Assembly (NCBI GenBank): GCA_964616175.1
Contig: CAZTUH010000002.1
Location: 1 to 64,000 of the forward strand
DNA: 64,000 nt
Direction: 5' to 3'
From: CAZTUH01 sp964616175
GTDB lineage: Bacteria; Pseudomonadota; Gammaproteobacteria; Burkholderiales; Burkholderiaceae_B
Shown here: positions 9,435-18,038 of the stretch, piece by piece
How the letters are laid out: every line of letters starts with the position of its first letter
Position numbering within the stretch: the first letter of the stretch is position 1
Notes under the pieces: model-generated
The model's input: the letters and a program-made list of their open reading frames with translations, nothing else
Databases searched by the model: none
Told to the model about the DNA's origin: nothing
Program-made: the position numbers and the translations under genes

Positions 9435-10442
9435 TTAATAAATTTTCTGTTCCCCATAGGGACGAGTTTTAAATCTTCGGTGTACCCAATAATATTGGGT
9501 TGGGCAATCTAATATCCAGTTTTCAATCTCGCTATTTAAACGAGCTGTAGCTTTTTCTAAAGAACAAGATCCGGGAAAATTCTTCAATCCTGGCAGGATT
9601 TTAATTTGATATTTTCCAGTAGAAGTTTCCATAGAAACAAGAACTGGAACTACAACTGAATGATATTTTCTTGCTATTTGTGCTGTTGTTAGTAAAGTAG
9701 AAGCTGGCATTCCAAAAAATGGAGCAAAAACAGATCCATTCTTACCAAAATCCATATCTGGGAGATAAATAACTGGTCTGCAAACTTGTAGATGCTTTAT
9801 CATATTGCGTAAGCCATTTTTATTTTGAATGAGAAAAACATTATTAAAACGTTTCCGTCCAGATTGAAGGATAGAGTCTAATGCAGGACTTTTCTGCGCT
9901 TTGTACATGCAAGCAAGGCTTTTCAGCTCCATACTCAAACGAGTCCCTGCTGCATCTATTCCAAGAAAATGAGGAGTTAACAAAATTATACTTCTTTTTT
10001 GAGAAATTAAATCTTTTATTCTCTCAATTCCAGCAATTTTAGTCATTTTTCGTATTGATTCATCCGAACCATACCATAGCACACCTCGATCTGCTAAGGA
10101 TTGACCCAATGAATAAAAATGTTCTCTTACCCATTTTTTTCGCATGTTTTTATTTAGTTTAGGAAAACAAATTTGCAAATTTTTATGAACTATATGTACT
10201 CTGGATTTTAAAAACCTTAGTGCAATCCAACCTAGAATTATACCTACTTTTCTTCTTTTAACTTGACTTACCTTAGAAAGCCAGATTAGAAAGATTTTGA
10301 TAATGTAAACTTTAATATAATCCATGAGAAAAGATATAAAAAGCATCAGATAAGAAATATCATTGGGAATTCTTCTGTCTTTGTAATTTCTTAGAAGAGA
10401 TTTCTTTTGCAAGAAACCTATTTTTTCTGTAATTTCTTCCAA
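9435..10442 (-). CDS. lpxL: Lipid A late acyltransferase (LpxL/HtrB family)
   Basis: An inner-membrane acyltransferase that adds a secondary acyl chain to the lipid A precursor. The catalytic HX4D motif is TPHFLGIDAAG (about residues 156-166), and YLPDMDFGKNGSVFAPFFG is the second family block. A hydrophobic stretch around residues 30-58 anchors the protein. The first 30 or so residues (MEEITEKIG onward) are not typical, so translation may begin later, for example at Met33 or Met40. Related bacteria often carry two such genes side by side; here there is one. LpxM-like specificity cannot be excluded. Confidence 0.87.
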   Translation of the reverse strand: MEEITEKIGFLQKKSLLRNYKDRRIPNDISYLMLFISFLMDYIKVYIIKIFLIWLSKVSQVKRRKVGIILGWIALRFLKSRVHIVHKNLQICFPKLNKNMRKKWVREHFYSLGQSLADRGVLWYGSDESIRKMTKIAGIERIKDLISQKRSIILLTPHFLGIDAAGTRLSMELKSLACMYKAQKSPALDSILQSGRKRFNNVFLIQNKNGLRNMIKHLQVCRPVIYLPDMDFGKNGSVFAPFFGMPASTLLTTAQIARKYHSVVVPVLVSMETSTGKYQIKILPGLKNFPGSCSLEKATARLNSEIENWILDCPTQYYWVHRRFKTRPYGEQKIY

Positions 10443-10483
10443 AGATTTCCAAGATACATTTTAGGCATCCGTTTAAAAGTAGC

Positions 10484-10693
10484 ATGATTATGAAAGTTGA
10501 AAAAACAAAAAATGTAATTTCCTGTATAAATGATTCCCCGTGTGTTGCTATTTGTTCTACTTTATTTGATGATGTTTGTCGAGGTTGTGGTCGTACAGCT
10601 CAAGAAGTTTCAAATTGGGTCTTCATGACTGAAGAAGAAAAAAGAAATGTTTGGATTCGCATTCGGATGCAAGGATATCCGATTCGAAAATAA
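10484..10693 (+). CDS. DUF1289 small cysteine-rich protein
   Basis: A 69-residue protein of the DUF1289 (COG3313) family. It carries SPCVAICSTLFDDVCRGCGR, a four-Cys cluster expected to bind a metal ion or an Fe-S cluster, followed by the conserved WVFMTEEEKRNVWIRI. The function is unknown. It stands alone between the divergent lpxL and the convergent fau. A second in-frame ATG at 10490 could be the start. Confidence 0.85.
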   Translation: MIMKVEKTKNVISCINDSPCVAICSTLFDDVCRGCGRTAQEVSNWVFMTEEEKRNVWIRIRMQGYPIRK

Positions 10694-10734
10694 CTTTTAG
10701 CAAAAATAGTTCTTCTTGGATTTAGGATTTGATT

Positions 10735-11352
10735 TTATGCTTTATTTTTATTGGTGCAGAAACACGAGCTAGGTGTTATGACCCAGTTAAGCCTCATATC
10801 ATGTTCTTCAATTTCATTGAGTTTGTTCAATGTTCCAGAATCCCATGCTACTCCAATACTTGTAAAAAGTTTACCGCAATTCTTAAGATCTAAAAGAGTT
10901 CGATCATAATATCCTTTTCCATATCCAAGACGATCCCCTTGAATTGTATAACCGAGAGATGGGATAAGTAGTATTTCAGGTGTTAAAAATATTCCCTCGC
11001 TTGGTTCTTGAATGCCAAGATTATTACTTCTCATAGGTGAATTTGGTTCCCAATATCGAAATTTTAATGGTTTGTTGATTTTTTCAATAACAGGTAAGAG
11101 TATTTTGAAATTAATAGAAATTGATAAGTCTGATATAAGAGGAAAAAGATTTGGTTCGTAACACATAGGCCAGAAAGCAGCCACATGAGTTGGATATGAT
11201 AAATCATCATTGTAAACTTTTTGAACTCGTATAGTAATTAGCCAATTAAGTAGGCGCTCTTGTATTAGGATACTTTTGTAGTATCGTTCTTTAAAAGATA
11301 GTTTTTTCCTAGCTTGTTTTAATTTTATTCTTAGAGAAGATTTTTCGGACAT
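10735..11352 (-). CDS. fau: 5-formyltetrahydrofolate cyclo-ligase
   Basis: Converts 5-formyl-THF to 5,10-methenyl-THF with ATP, recycling folate. The N-terminal basic helix (LRIKLKQARKKLS) and the ATP-binding GDRLGYGKGYYDR motif identify the family. Length 205 is typical. It is transcribed towards DUF1289 and away from cca. In related genomes I recall a lytic transglycosylase gene between this gene and cca; only about 230 bp remain here. Confidence 0.93.
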   Translation of the reverse strand: MSEKSSLRIKLKQARKKLSFKERYYKSILIQERLLNWLITIRVQKVYNDDLSYPTHVAAFWPMCYEPNLFPLISDLSISINFKILLPVIEKINKPLKFRYWEPNSPMRSNNLGIQEPSEGIFLTPEILLIPSLGYTIQGDRLGYGKGYYDRTLLDLKNCGKLFTSIGVAWDSGTLNKLNEIEEHDMRLNWVITPSSCFCTNKNKA

Positions 11353-11585
11353 ATGTTTCTGCAGATCAAGGTCTATAAATATATTTTGCGCATCTTGTTG
11401 AAATATTTGAACTTTTATTGCAAATTTCGTATCGAAAAATCTTTTTTTAAAGACTAATAATATTAATTGTTGAATTATTGTCTTTAAGATGTTGGAATGA
11501 GAAAAGAAATTTCATAGTTTATATTTTCCAGTTTGAATTGTTTTCTAACAATATGCAAAAAAACTGTTGTACATTTGAAAATGAG

Positions 11586-12656
11586 ATGACCCGGGGTTTA
11601 AATATTTATAAAGTTGGAGGTGCAATTCGTGATTCATTATTAGGTCTTCCCGTTGAGGATTCTGATTGGGTTGTAGTTGGTTCTAATGCTTTAGAAATGG
11701 AAAGAAGAGGCTTTATTTCTGTTGGGAATTCTTTTCCTGTCTTTCTACATCCAATTACTAAAGAAGAGTATGCATTAGCACGTACCGAACGGAAGTTCGG
11801 CTATGGTTATAGAGGGTTTATTTTTTTTGCTAGCCAATATGTGACTCTGACTGAAGATTTAATGCGTCGAGATTTAACAATAAATGCAATTGCATGTAGT
11901 GAGAAAGGAGAACTAATTGATCCATTTAATGGGATAAGAGACATAGAAAAAAAGGTGCTTCGGCATGTTAGTTTGGCTTTTCAGGAGGATCCTGTGAGAA
12001 TCTTGCGTCTTGCAAGATTCTCAAGCAAATTTTTTGATTTTTCAATAGCTAAAGAAACACTAGAATTATGTAAAAAAATGGTCAGAATGGATGAAATAAA
12101 ACATTTAAAACCGGAAAGGATTTGGAAAGAGATCTCACGTGGATTACTGTCTGAAAAACCTTCTCAAATGTTTTCTTTCCTACAGAAGATTGGTGCTCTT
12201 TCGAAAATATTGCCAGAGTTAAATTTATCCAGTTCTATAAAAAACGGTTTGGATAAATTATCAATGGATACAGACTTACCTACACGATATGCATTTCTAT
12301 GTTTCAACAGTCAATCAAGAAGTACATTACATTTTCGATTAAATGTGCCTAGTAATTGTGCAGAATATGCAAATTTGCTTCCAAGAATTTCCAATGGGTT
12401 GAATAACTTGTCCGGGCTTGATAATCAACTTTCTTTTATGGAAGATTGCGATGCTTTACGCAGACCCGATAGATTTTTTTCACTTTTAAAAGCATATGCA
12501 ATTTTAGAAAATAAAAAATTAGATATCCCAATTTGGATAAATCGAATTGATAAAATTCGAAAGATCGATTTTTCTCGAATTTCTATTGATAGAAGTCCGG
12601 GAAAAATCAAATCTGAAATAAGAAAGATTCGTCTAAAGGTTTTAGGTAAGGTCTAA
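11586..12656 (+). CDS. cca: CCA tRNA nucleotidyltransferase
   Basis: Adds or repairs the 3' CCA of tRNAs. The class II nucleotidyltransferase signature is clear: YKVGGAIRDSLLGLP, the catalytic DxD in EDSDW, RRDLTINA, and the flexible-loop and tRNA-contact region EDPVRILRLARF. From MTRGLNIYKVGG it is 356 residues; earlier in-frame starts at 11478 and 11553 would add an unconserved leader. It appears to lack the C-terminal HD phosphohydrolase domain of the E. coli enzyme. The stop is 1 bp from the stop of the convergent methyltransferase gene. Confidence 0.93.
   Translation: MTRGLNIYKVGGAIRDSLLGLPVEDSDWVVVGSNALEMERRGFISVGNSFPVFLHPITKEEYALARTERKFGYGYRGFIFFASQYVTLTEDLMRRDLTINAIACSEKGELIDPFNGIRDIEKKVLRHVSLAFQEDPVRILRLARFSSKFFDFSIAKETLELCKKMVRMDEIKHLKPERIWKEISRGLLSEKPSQMFSFLQKIGALSKILPELNLSSSIKNGLDKLSMDTDLPTRYAFLCFNSQSRSTLHFRLNVPSNCAEYANLLPRISNGLNNLSGLDNQLSFMEDCDALRRPDRFFSLLKAYAILENKKLDIPIWINRIDKIRKIDFSRISIDRSPGKIKSEIRKIRLKVLGKV
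11995..12023. repeat. Perfect 12-bp hairpin inside cca
   Basis: TGAGAATCTTGC (11995-12006) pairs with GCAAGATTCTCA (12012-12023), loop of 5 nt. It sits in the conserved VRILRLARFS codons, so protein constraint rather than RNA function may explain part of it. Confidence 0.75.
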
Positions 12657-12657
12657 T

Positions 12658-13863
12658 TCAGAGAGTATGAGAGCGATTGCCAAATGTAAATCCAGTTAAC
12701 TTGGCTTTAATTCCTCGTCCAAGAGCTAGAACTTTGAATAGCTCTCCCATTTCTGCTTCTGATAGAAGTATTTGAACAGCAGAAATTTTTTGAGCATAAT
12801 TCTTCAAGTTATTTTTTTCTATTTTTAGAACTTTATCTAAAATTCCTAGATTTATTAGGAAACGTGCCTGAGAAGCATAGCCTAGAATGTCTAGACCATA
12901 GTTAATTCCTGTTTGCGCCACAAATGTAAAATCAACATGAGTTGTTATATCTTGTTTTCCCGGTAACAACAGTGGATTTGAATGAGCACGATGTTGAAAA
13001 TGACACATTAGAGTTCCACCATTTCTTTGTGGATGATAATACTCGGATTGAGGAAAACCATAATCAAAGAAGATAACAGCTCCTATCTTTAAAGATTTTG
13101 CAATGGTTTCTAACCATTTTTCTGCATGAAAGTTGACTTCTGATATATAACCTGGAATTGGAAACATACGTTTTGAGACAGCTTCTGTTAGCATTTTGTT
13201 TGCTTCTCGGTCAACCCACTTAAATTCATCTTTTTTTCCGATTCCTACTCCACGCTCCAGAACCTGTCCATTATTTGACCAATGAAATATTGAGGCTGGC
13301 AAAGCATCTAAGAACTCGTTTGCAAGTATACAACCATAAAAATTTTTTGGAAAAGTATTTAACCAAGATATTTGGTTTCCAAAAACTTTTAATCTTTCTT
13401 GCTGGTGTTTTCGAAGTTTTTTTGAGATTTCGATTATTTGATATTTTACTTTAATACCAAGTCTTTTCAATTCAAAAAGCAATGTTTCTGCAAGTGCTCC
13501 AGTTCCCGCTCCAAGTTCTAAAATATTTTCAGAAGAACTTAACTCTAGTATTTGCATTACTTGTGAGGTTATTGTCTGAGTAAATAGCGGACTAAGTTGT
13601 GGTCCTGTAATAAAATCAGAATTTTTTAGGTTAGCTAAATAATCCAGGGAAGAGTTTCTAGAATTTTGCAGATAATTGGTTTCATAATAACCTAAATCAG
13701 GAGAGTAAAGAACTGCATCCATCCAGGATTCAAAGCTCAAATATCCATTATTGGAACCGATCATTTCTTTTAAGAAATGATCTATTTTTTTGTATTTTGA
13801 GTTTATTGAACCTGAAAATTGATTTTTTTCTTCAGATTGACTTAGAGATCCAGTAGTTTTCAT
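12658..13863 (-). CDS. SAM-dependent methyltransferase, MidA/NDUFAF7 (DUF185) family
   Basis: A 401-residue class I methyltransferase of COG1565. The family blocks are FESWMDAVLYSPDLGYY, DFITGPQLSPLFTQTI, the SAM-binding ENILELGAGTGALAETLL, GCILANEFLDALP and FFDYGFPQSEYYH. Mitochondrial relatives methylate an arginine of complex I subunit NDUFS2; the bacterial substrate is unknown. Neighbourhood with cca is shared with Bordetella-type genomes. The first 30 residues are polar and variable, so a slightly later start is possible. Confidence 0.87.
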   Translation of the reverse strand: MKTTGSLSQSEEKNQFSGSINSKYKKIDHFLKEMIGSNNGYLSFESWMDAVLYSPDLGYYETNYLQNSRNSSLDYLANLKNSDFITGPQLSPLFTQTITSQVMQILELSSSENILELGAGTGALAETLLFELKRLGIKVKYQIIEISKKLRKHQQERLKVFGNQISWLNTFPKNFYGCILANEFLDALPASIFHWSNNGQVLERGVGIGKKDEFKWVDREANKMLTEAVSKRMFPIPGYISEVNFHAEKWLETIAKSLKIGAVIFFDYGFPQSEYYHPQRNGGTLMCHFQHRAHSNPLLLPGKQDITTHVDFTFVAQTGINYGLDILGYASQARFLINLGILDKVLKIEKNNLKNYAQKISAVQILLSEAEMGELFKVLALGRGIKAKLTGFTFGNRSHTL

Positions 13864-14107
13864 TTTGATCTAATCTATTAGTGCCAGAGGTGTTTATTGT
13901 GTTAGAAAAACCTTGGAATTCTGTATTTAATCTATAAATTGAAAAAATTTTGAAAATTTTGACACTTCATTCTAGTTGGCTTTTCCTATCTTTGATGTAT
14001 TGAACTAATTATTCTTACTGTTCATTTTTCATATCATATATAGCATGAACTTTAATGAAAAAAGCATCATTACTATAGATCAATGAACTCATTTTCTTTA
14101 AATAATT

Positions 14108-14862
14108 TTAACTGGCGTTCTTGTTAATTAAAAACCAATCAATTGGCTTTTTCCCTTTATCAGATAACCATGCATTTGCTAACAAGAAATGATTACATCC
14201 AAAAAATGACAGTGGTTTTCGTTTGAAGGATAAAGGAGAGGGATGAGTAGAAAGAAGGATCAAATGATCTCCTTTTTCAATTTCTATCAAGCATTTCTTA
14301 GATTGTGCATATTTTCCCCACAACATAAATACCTTTGGAGAATCATTTTTTGCAATATTTGATAAAAGATCATCAGTCAATACTTCCCAACCTATTCCAG
14401 CATGGCTGGCTGGTTTTTTTTTTCTACAGTAAGTATAGAATTAAGTAGAAATACCCCCTGCTTGACCCAGTACAATAAATTGTTATCAAAAGTTATTTTA
14501 TTGGCATCATAATTTGGAAATTCTTGTTTAATTTCCATATAAATGTTTTTTAAGCTTCTGGATGGAAAAGAGTTATTAGGAACAGCAAAGGATATTCCTT
14601 GTGCTTGTCCTGGAAGATAATATGGATCTTGACCAAGGATTACGACATTAACATCAGATGGGGATTTTATTTCCTGTAATATTTGAAATGGTTGACTTGG
14701 ATAAATTTCTGCACCATTTTTAATGCGGTGTTCAATATGATTAAAAATCCTATTTATTAATGGCTTTCTTTTTTTATTAAAAAAAATATTTCTCCATTCT
14801 TTTGGAATCTTTTTAAATTGCTTATATATATTTCCAGGAAATAAAAAGTTTTTCTTCAACAT
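14108..14862 (-). pseudogene. ung: Uracil-DNA glycosylase with a frameshift at an A10 tract
   Basis: Family 1 uracil-DNA glycosylase, which starts base excision of uracil in DNA. The 5' frame (14862 to 14392) holds the catalytic VILGQDPYYLPGQAQG and LLNSILTVE, then ends early. The 3' frame (ending 14108) continues with SHAGIGWEVLTDD, then STHPSPLSFKRKP with the catalytic His, FFGCNHFLLANAWL and GKKPIDW. The break lies in a run of ten A (coding strand, about 14414-14423). With eleven A the reading runs TVEKKKPASHAGIGWE, exactly the family spacing. It may be dead, a sequencing error, or rescued by transcriptional slippage. All key residues are otherwise intact and the total length is about 250 residues. 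Confidence 0.88.
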
Positions 14863-15209
14863 AAAACCATATTAGGACAAAAATTGTGGATCTGAACATT
14901 CCAAGATTGAGAATATCTTACATTAATATTAGATTGAAAAGTGGTTCTACAGTTTTCTTATCTTTTAAAAATGCAAAAAGATTTTCAAATGCTTTTTTGA
15001 GTTTGAAAATTTTGTACAATTCTAGTTTTTAAATTCCATGTTTGTAATAAAAAAATTAGGCCTGAGACTAGAAAGTTTAAAATGTGATTAATCCATTTTC
15101 TTTGAAAGAAACCTTCAATTTTGTTATAAATGTAATGATTTAAACAATCTTGATTGAATGAAATCTGACCAGTATTTTATTGGCATGCGCTATATTAGCT
15201 TCCAATTTT
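14863..15209. other. Gene-free gap between divergent ung and mlaF
   Basis: No frame or RNA seen. It should contain the promoters of ung and the mla operon, but I cannot single out a convincing promoter. Confidence 0.5.
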
Positions 15210-16037
15210 ATGAGTAAGAAGAATTCTTATCCTCCGTTGTTTTTTGACAAAGTTTCTGTGAATTATGGAAGCTTTCCGGTCTTAGAAGATCTTTCAATTG
15301 TAGCTAAGGCTGGTGAAATTTTGGCAATAATGGGAGCTTCTGGATCAGGAAAGACAACTTTTTTACGTGTAGCTACTGGTCAAATATCTGCAAGAAAAGG
15401 GCGAGTGCTTGTTCTGGGTGAAGATATAAGCGGGAAAAATCCGAGCATTTTATACAAAGTACGGAGGCGAATGGGAGTATTGTTTCAACAGCCTGCGTTA
15501 TTTATGGGTTTGAATGTATTTGAAAATGTTGCTTTTCCTCTGAGAGAACACACTGAAATGTCAAATAAAAATATATATAAACTCGTGCTTAGCAAACTGG
15601 ATGCTGTAGGGCTTAAAGCTGCGGCACATCTGTGTACGACAAAAATTTCTCTCGGGATGGCTAGGCGAGTAGCTTTGGCTAGAGCCATCATTTTAGATCC
15701 AGAATTGATTCTTTATGACGAGCCTTTTGCTGGTTTAGATCCAATATCATTGAGCGTTATAGCTCGTTTGATACGAAATCTATCAAATCAGCTTTGCTGT
15801 ACCTCTGTTTTAATAACTCATGATGTAAATTCATCTTTCTCAATTGCTGATCGAGTTTGTTTAATTGGACAAGGAAAAATGTTAGCAATAGGTGAGCCTG
15901 GATCATTTTCCCAATCTGATAATTCCTATGTTCGGCAATTCTTGAGAGGAGATCCAGATGGTCCAGTTCAATTTCATTATCCAGAAACTTTTGAATATGA
16001 AGAATGGAAAGAAAAACAGGTTCGAAACAATAACTAG
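15210..16037 (+). CDS. mlaF: Mla phospholipid transporter ATP-binding protein
   Basis: The ATPase of the MlaFEDB inner-membrane complex that moves phospholipids between inner and outer membranes. Visible: Walker A GASGSGKTT, Q-loop LFQQPALF, signature LGMARRVALARA, Walker B LILYDEPFAGLD and switch His in LITHDV. The ATG at 15210 (MSKKNSYPP) is chosen over a TTG at 15180. Length 275. It overlaps mlaE and heads the operon mlaF-E-D-(A)-C. The gene for MlaB, its STAS partner, is missing from the usual place after mlaC. Confidence 0.93.
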   Translation: MSKKNSYPPLFFDKVSVNYGSFPVLEDLSIVAKAGEILAIMGASGSGKTTFLRVATGQISARKGRVLVLGEDISGKNPSILYKVRRRMGVLFQQPALFMGLNVFENVAFPLREHTEMSNKNIYKLVLSKLDAVGLKAAAHLCTTKISLGMARRVALARAIILDPELILYDEPFAGLDPISLSVIARLIRNLSNQLCCTSVLITHDVNSSFSIADRVCLIGQGKMLAIGEPGSFSQSDNSYVRQFLRGDPDGPVQFHYPETFEYEEWKEKQVRNNN

Positions 16038-16818
16038 AAAATTTGTGATATTTGTTTCTAGAATTGGATTCTTAACCAACAAAAATATTTCTCTATTAGG
16101 AAAATTTTCTTTTTTCTCTTGTTCTATTATTTCCAGAATTAGTTTGCTTTTATTACATCCAAGACTTGTCTTACATCAGATTTTTCTTATGGGAAATCAT
16201 TCAGTTCTGCTAATTATTCTTTCAGGAACTTTTGTTGGTTTAGTTCTGGGATTCCAAGGTTTTAATATGCTCATTCATTATGGTTCTCAGGAAGTTCTAG
16301 GACAGTTTATAACAGTATCTTTAGTGCAAGAATTAGGTCCAGTGATTTCTGCCCTTCTATTTTCTGGAAGGGTAGGAACTTCAATTGCGGCGGAAATAGG
16401 TTTAATGAAGATTAGTGAGCAGATATCAGCCATGGATATTATGGCTATCGATCCGATAGAAAGAATTCTTGTACCCCGATTTTTAGGTGGATTGATTGCT
16501 CTTCCATTTTTAACACTTATTTTTTCTTCTTTTGGAATATTAGGAGGATGTCTTGTCTTGTTTTATTATGGGACTGAAGTGGAAGTAATTTTTTTACAGA
16601 TTTATTGTAGCATTGACCTTTGGAATGATATTTTTCATGGTTTTATTAAGAGTCTAATTTTTGGAATGCTAATTACTCTCATTGCACTATACCAAGGATG
16701 GAATACTAAACTATCCTCTGATGGAATAGCTCATGCTACGACAAAAACTGTTATCTCAGGATCACTATTCATATTTCTTCTAGATTTTTATCTAACTATT
16801 TTAATGTCCAAATATTAA
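15997..16818 (+). CDS. mlaE: Mla phospholipid transporter permease
   Basis: The multi-pass inner-membrane permease of the Mla transporter. After a basic N-terminus it shows hydrophobic segments around residues 60-90, 125-150, 175-205 and 225-270. Conserved segments include VLGQFITVSLVQELGPV and SALLFSGRVGTSIAAEIG, with MKISEQISAMDIMAIDP after them, the MlaE/YrbE signature. The ATG at 15997 gives 273 residues with a 41-nt overlap of mlaF; an earlier ATG at 15958 would overlap more. It is followed 11 bp later by mlaD. Confidence 0.92.
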   Translation: MKNGKKNRFETITRKFVIFVSRIGFLTNKNISLLGKFSFFSCSIISRISLLLLHPRLVLHQIFLMGNHSVLLIILSGTFVGLVLGFQGFNMLIHYGSQEVLGQFITVSLVQELGPVISALLFSGRVGTSIAAEIGLMKISEQISAMDIMAIDPIERILVPRFLGGLIALPFLTLIFSSFGILGGCLVLFYYGTEVEVIFLQIYCSIDLWNDIFHGFIKSLIFGMLITLIALYQGWNTKLSSDGIAHATTKTVISGSLFIFLLDFYLTILMSKY

Positions 16819-16829
16819 TTGGAGACAAT

Positions 16830-17312
16830 GTGCCAGATTCTAAAATAAATTTTTTTGTCGGATTGTTTATGTTATTGGGTTTTGTTTCTCTAACATTTCT
16901 TATAATTGGTACTTCTAAAATAAAAAATCAGCTGTTCTATCCGTCATACAAGATTTATGCAAGGTTTGATAACATAGGAAATTTGAAAATAAATTCCCCT
17001 GTAAAAAGTTCTGGAGTAATTGTGGGAAAAGTGCTAGAGATATCATTTGATGAAGTTGCTTTTCAAGCCAAAGTCCTAATTAAAATTAACTCTCGATATT
17101 CATTTCCAAAAGATACTTCCGCTTCGATTGTAACTTCAGGAATATTAGGTGAACAGTATCTTTCCCTTTCTCCTGGAAATGAGACTGAAATTCTTAGTAA
17201 TGAAGACGTGCTCTTATATACTCAAAGCTCATTGATGATTGAGCAATTGATTAACCGATTCTTGTTTAGCGGTTTTCCAGAAAGTTTCTTGTTTAGAATA
17301 GCTCAGAAATAA
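16830..17312 (+). CDS. mlaD: Mla transporter substrate-binding MCE protein
   Basis: An MCE-domain protein anchored in the inner membrane whose hexamer makes the periplasmic lipid channel of the Mla complex. It has one N-terminal membrane helix (NFFVGLFMLLGFVSLTFLII) and an MCE domain with YARFDNIGNLKINSPVKSSG and SIVTSGILGEQYLSLSPG. The start is GTG, preceded by TTGGAG. Length 160 is normal. mlaA should follow directly and is decayed here. Confidence 0.93.
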   Translation: MPDSKINFFVGLFMLLGFVSLTFLIIGTSKIKNQLFYPSYKIYARFDNIGNLKINSPVKSSGVIVGKVLEISFDEVAFQAKVLIKINSRYSFPKDTSASIVTSGILGEQYLSLSPGNETEILSNEDVLLYTQSSLMIEQLINRFLFSGFPESFLFRIAQK

Positions 17313-17356
17313 ATATCTATTTTTGTAATCAGAGTTAGAAATATGTTACATTCTAA

Positions 17357-17893
17357 ATGAAGGTTTCAGAAAAATGTTTTTCACTTGATTTTTTCATTCT
17401 GTTTTCAGAGTCTAAAATATCTAGTTGCTTTGCCGAATCTAAATTTCTTAATTCCATGTTCCATTGATCCGTATCAGGATTGCAATAGAAGGGTTTATAA
17501 AATCAACATAATGCTTGATTATAAAATACTTGAGTCTGTGTTCAAAGTCTATGCATTTATCACTCCCAAACCGGTGTGTAGTTGCTTTTACAATTTTCTT
17601 AGCAATCCAAAAATAATATTTTGACTGCTATAAATTTCTTTCTTCAAGGTCGTTCTGTTGAAGCTATTAAATTCTGTTTTGCAATTTATGCTTAATTCAA
17701 CTATTGGTCTCATGGGTTGTATTGATGTTAGTTCTATGAATGAGGATAATTCATAGAACTAACTAATTTAGCTCATGCGTTAAAAACCTATAGATTTAAA
17801 ACAGGTCCATATATAATTGATTTGCAAGCTAGTTCATTAGATATGACAGATTTAATAGGATTAAATAGGTTCAGCTCTTACGGATCCCTATAG
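17357..17893 (+). pseudogene. mlaA: Decayed mlaA (VacJ) lipoprotein gene
   Basis: MlaA is the outer-membrane lipoprotein that pulls misplaced phospholipids into the Mla path. Its remains are plain but scattered over frames. DPYQDCNRRVYKINIMLD through ITPKPVCSCFYNFLSNP runs at about 17466-17621. TAINFFLQGRSVEAIK starts at 17624 in another frame. QFMLNSTIGLMGCIDVSS starts at 17682 back in the first frame. LAHALKTYRFKTGPYII follows from about 17768 in the second frame, then a stop at 17893. At least three frame changes and a lost C-terminus rule out a full product. A possible signal-peptide start is the ATG at 17357. The gene lies exactly where intact mlaA is expected, between mlaD and mlaC. Confidence 0.9.
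17727..17763. repeat. Perfect 15-bp inverted repeat inside the mlaA remnant
   Basis: GTTAGTTCTATGAAT (17727-17741) and ATTCATAGAACTAAC (17749-17763) are exact reverse complements with a 7-nt loop. The right arm falls just where the mlaA remnant changes frame, between NED and LAHALKTYRF, so the arm looks like an inserted inverted copy of the left one. Confidence 0.85.
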
Positions 17894-18038
17894 TTTTTTG
17901 CATGATTACTATCTATCGGGAAAAGTTTGTTTTCCATTTTCAGATTTTTAATATTCTGAATCTGATACCAATAAATAAAATTTTTTCAATCTAATTCGGA
18001 TTTAGAATGATATTTGCGATAAATGTTCTGTTTTTTTT

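Noticed and set aside
14108..14380. A separate 90-residue protein downstream of ung
   Set aside because: It contains the C-terminal uracil-DNA glycosylase motifs (HPSPLS, KPIDW) and starts in mid-domain; it is the 3' half of the frameshifted ung.
17385..17624. A 79-codon frame as a separate small gene
   Set aside because: Its second half is plainly a fragment of MlaA (DPYQDCNRRVYKIN and so on), so it is part of the pseudogene.
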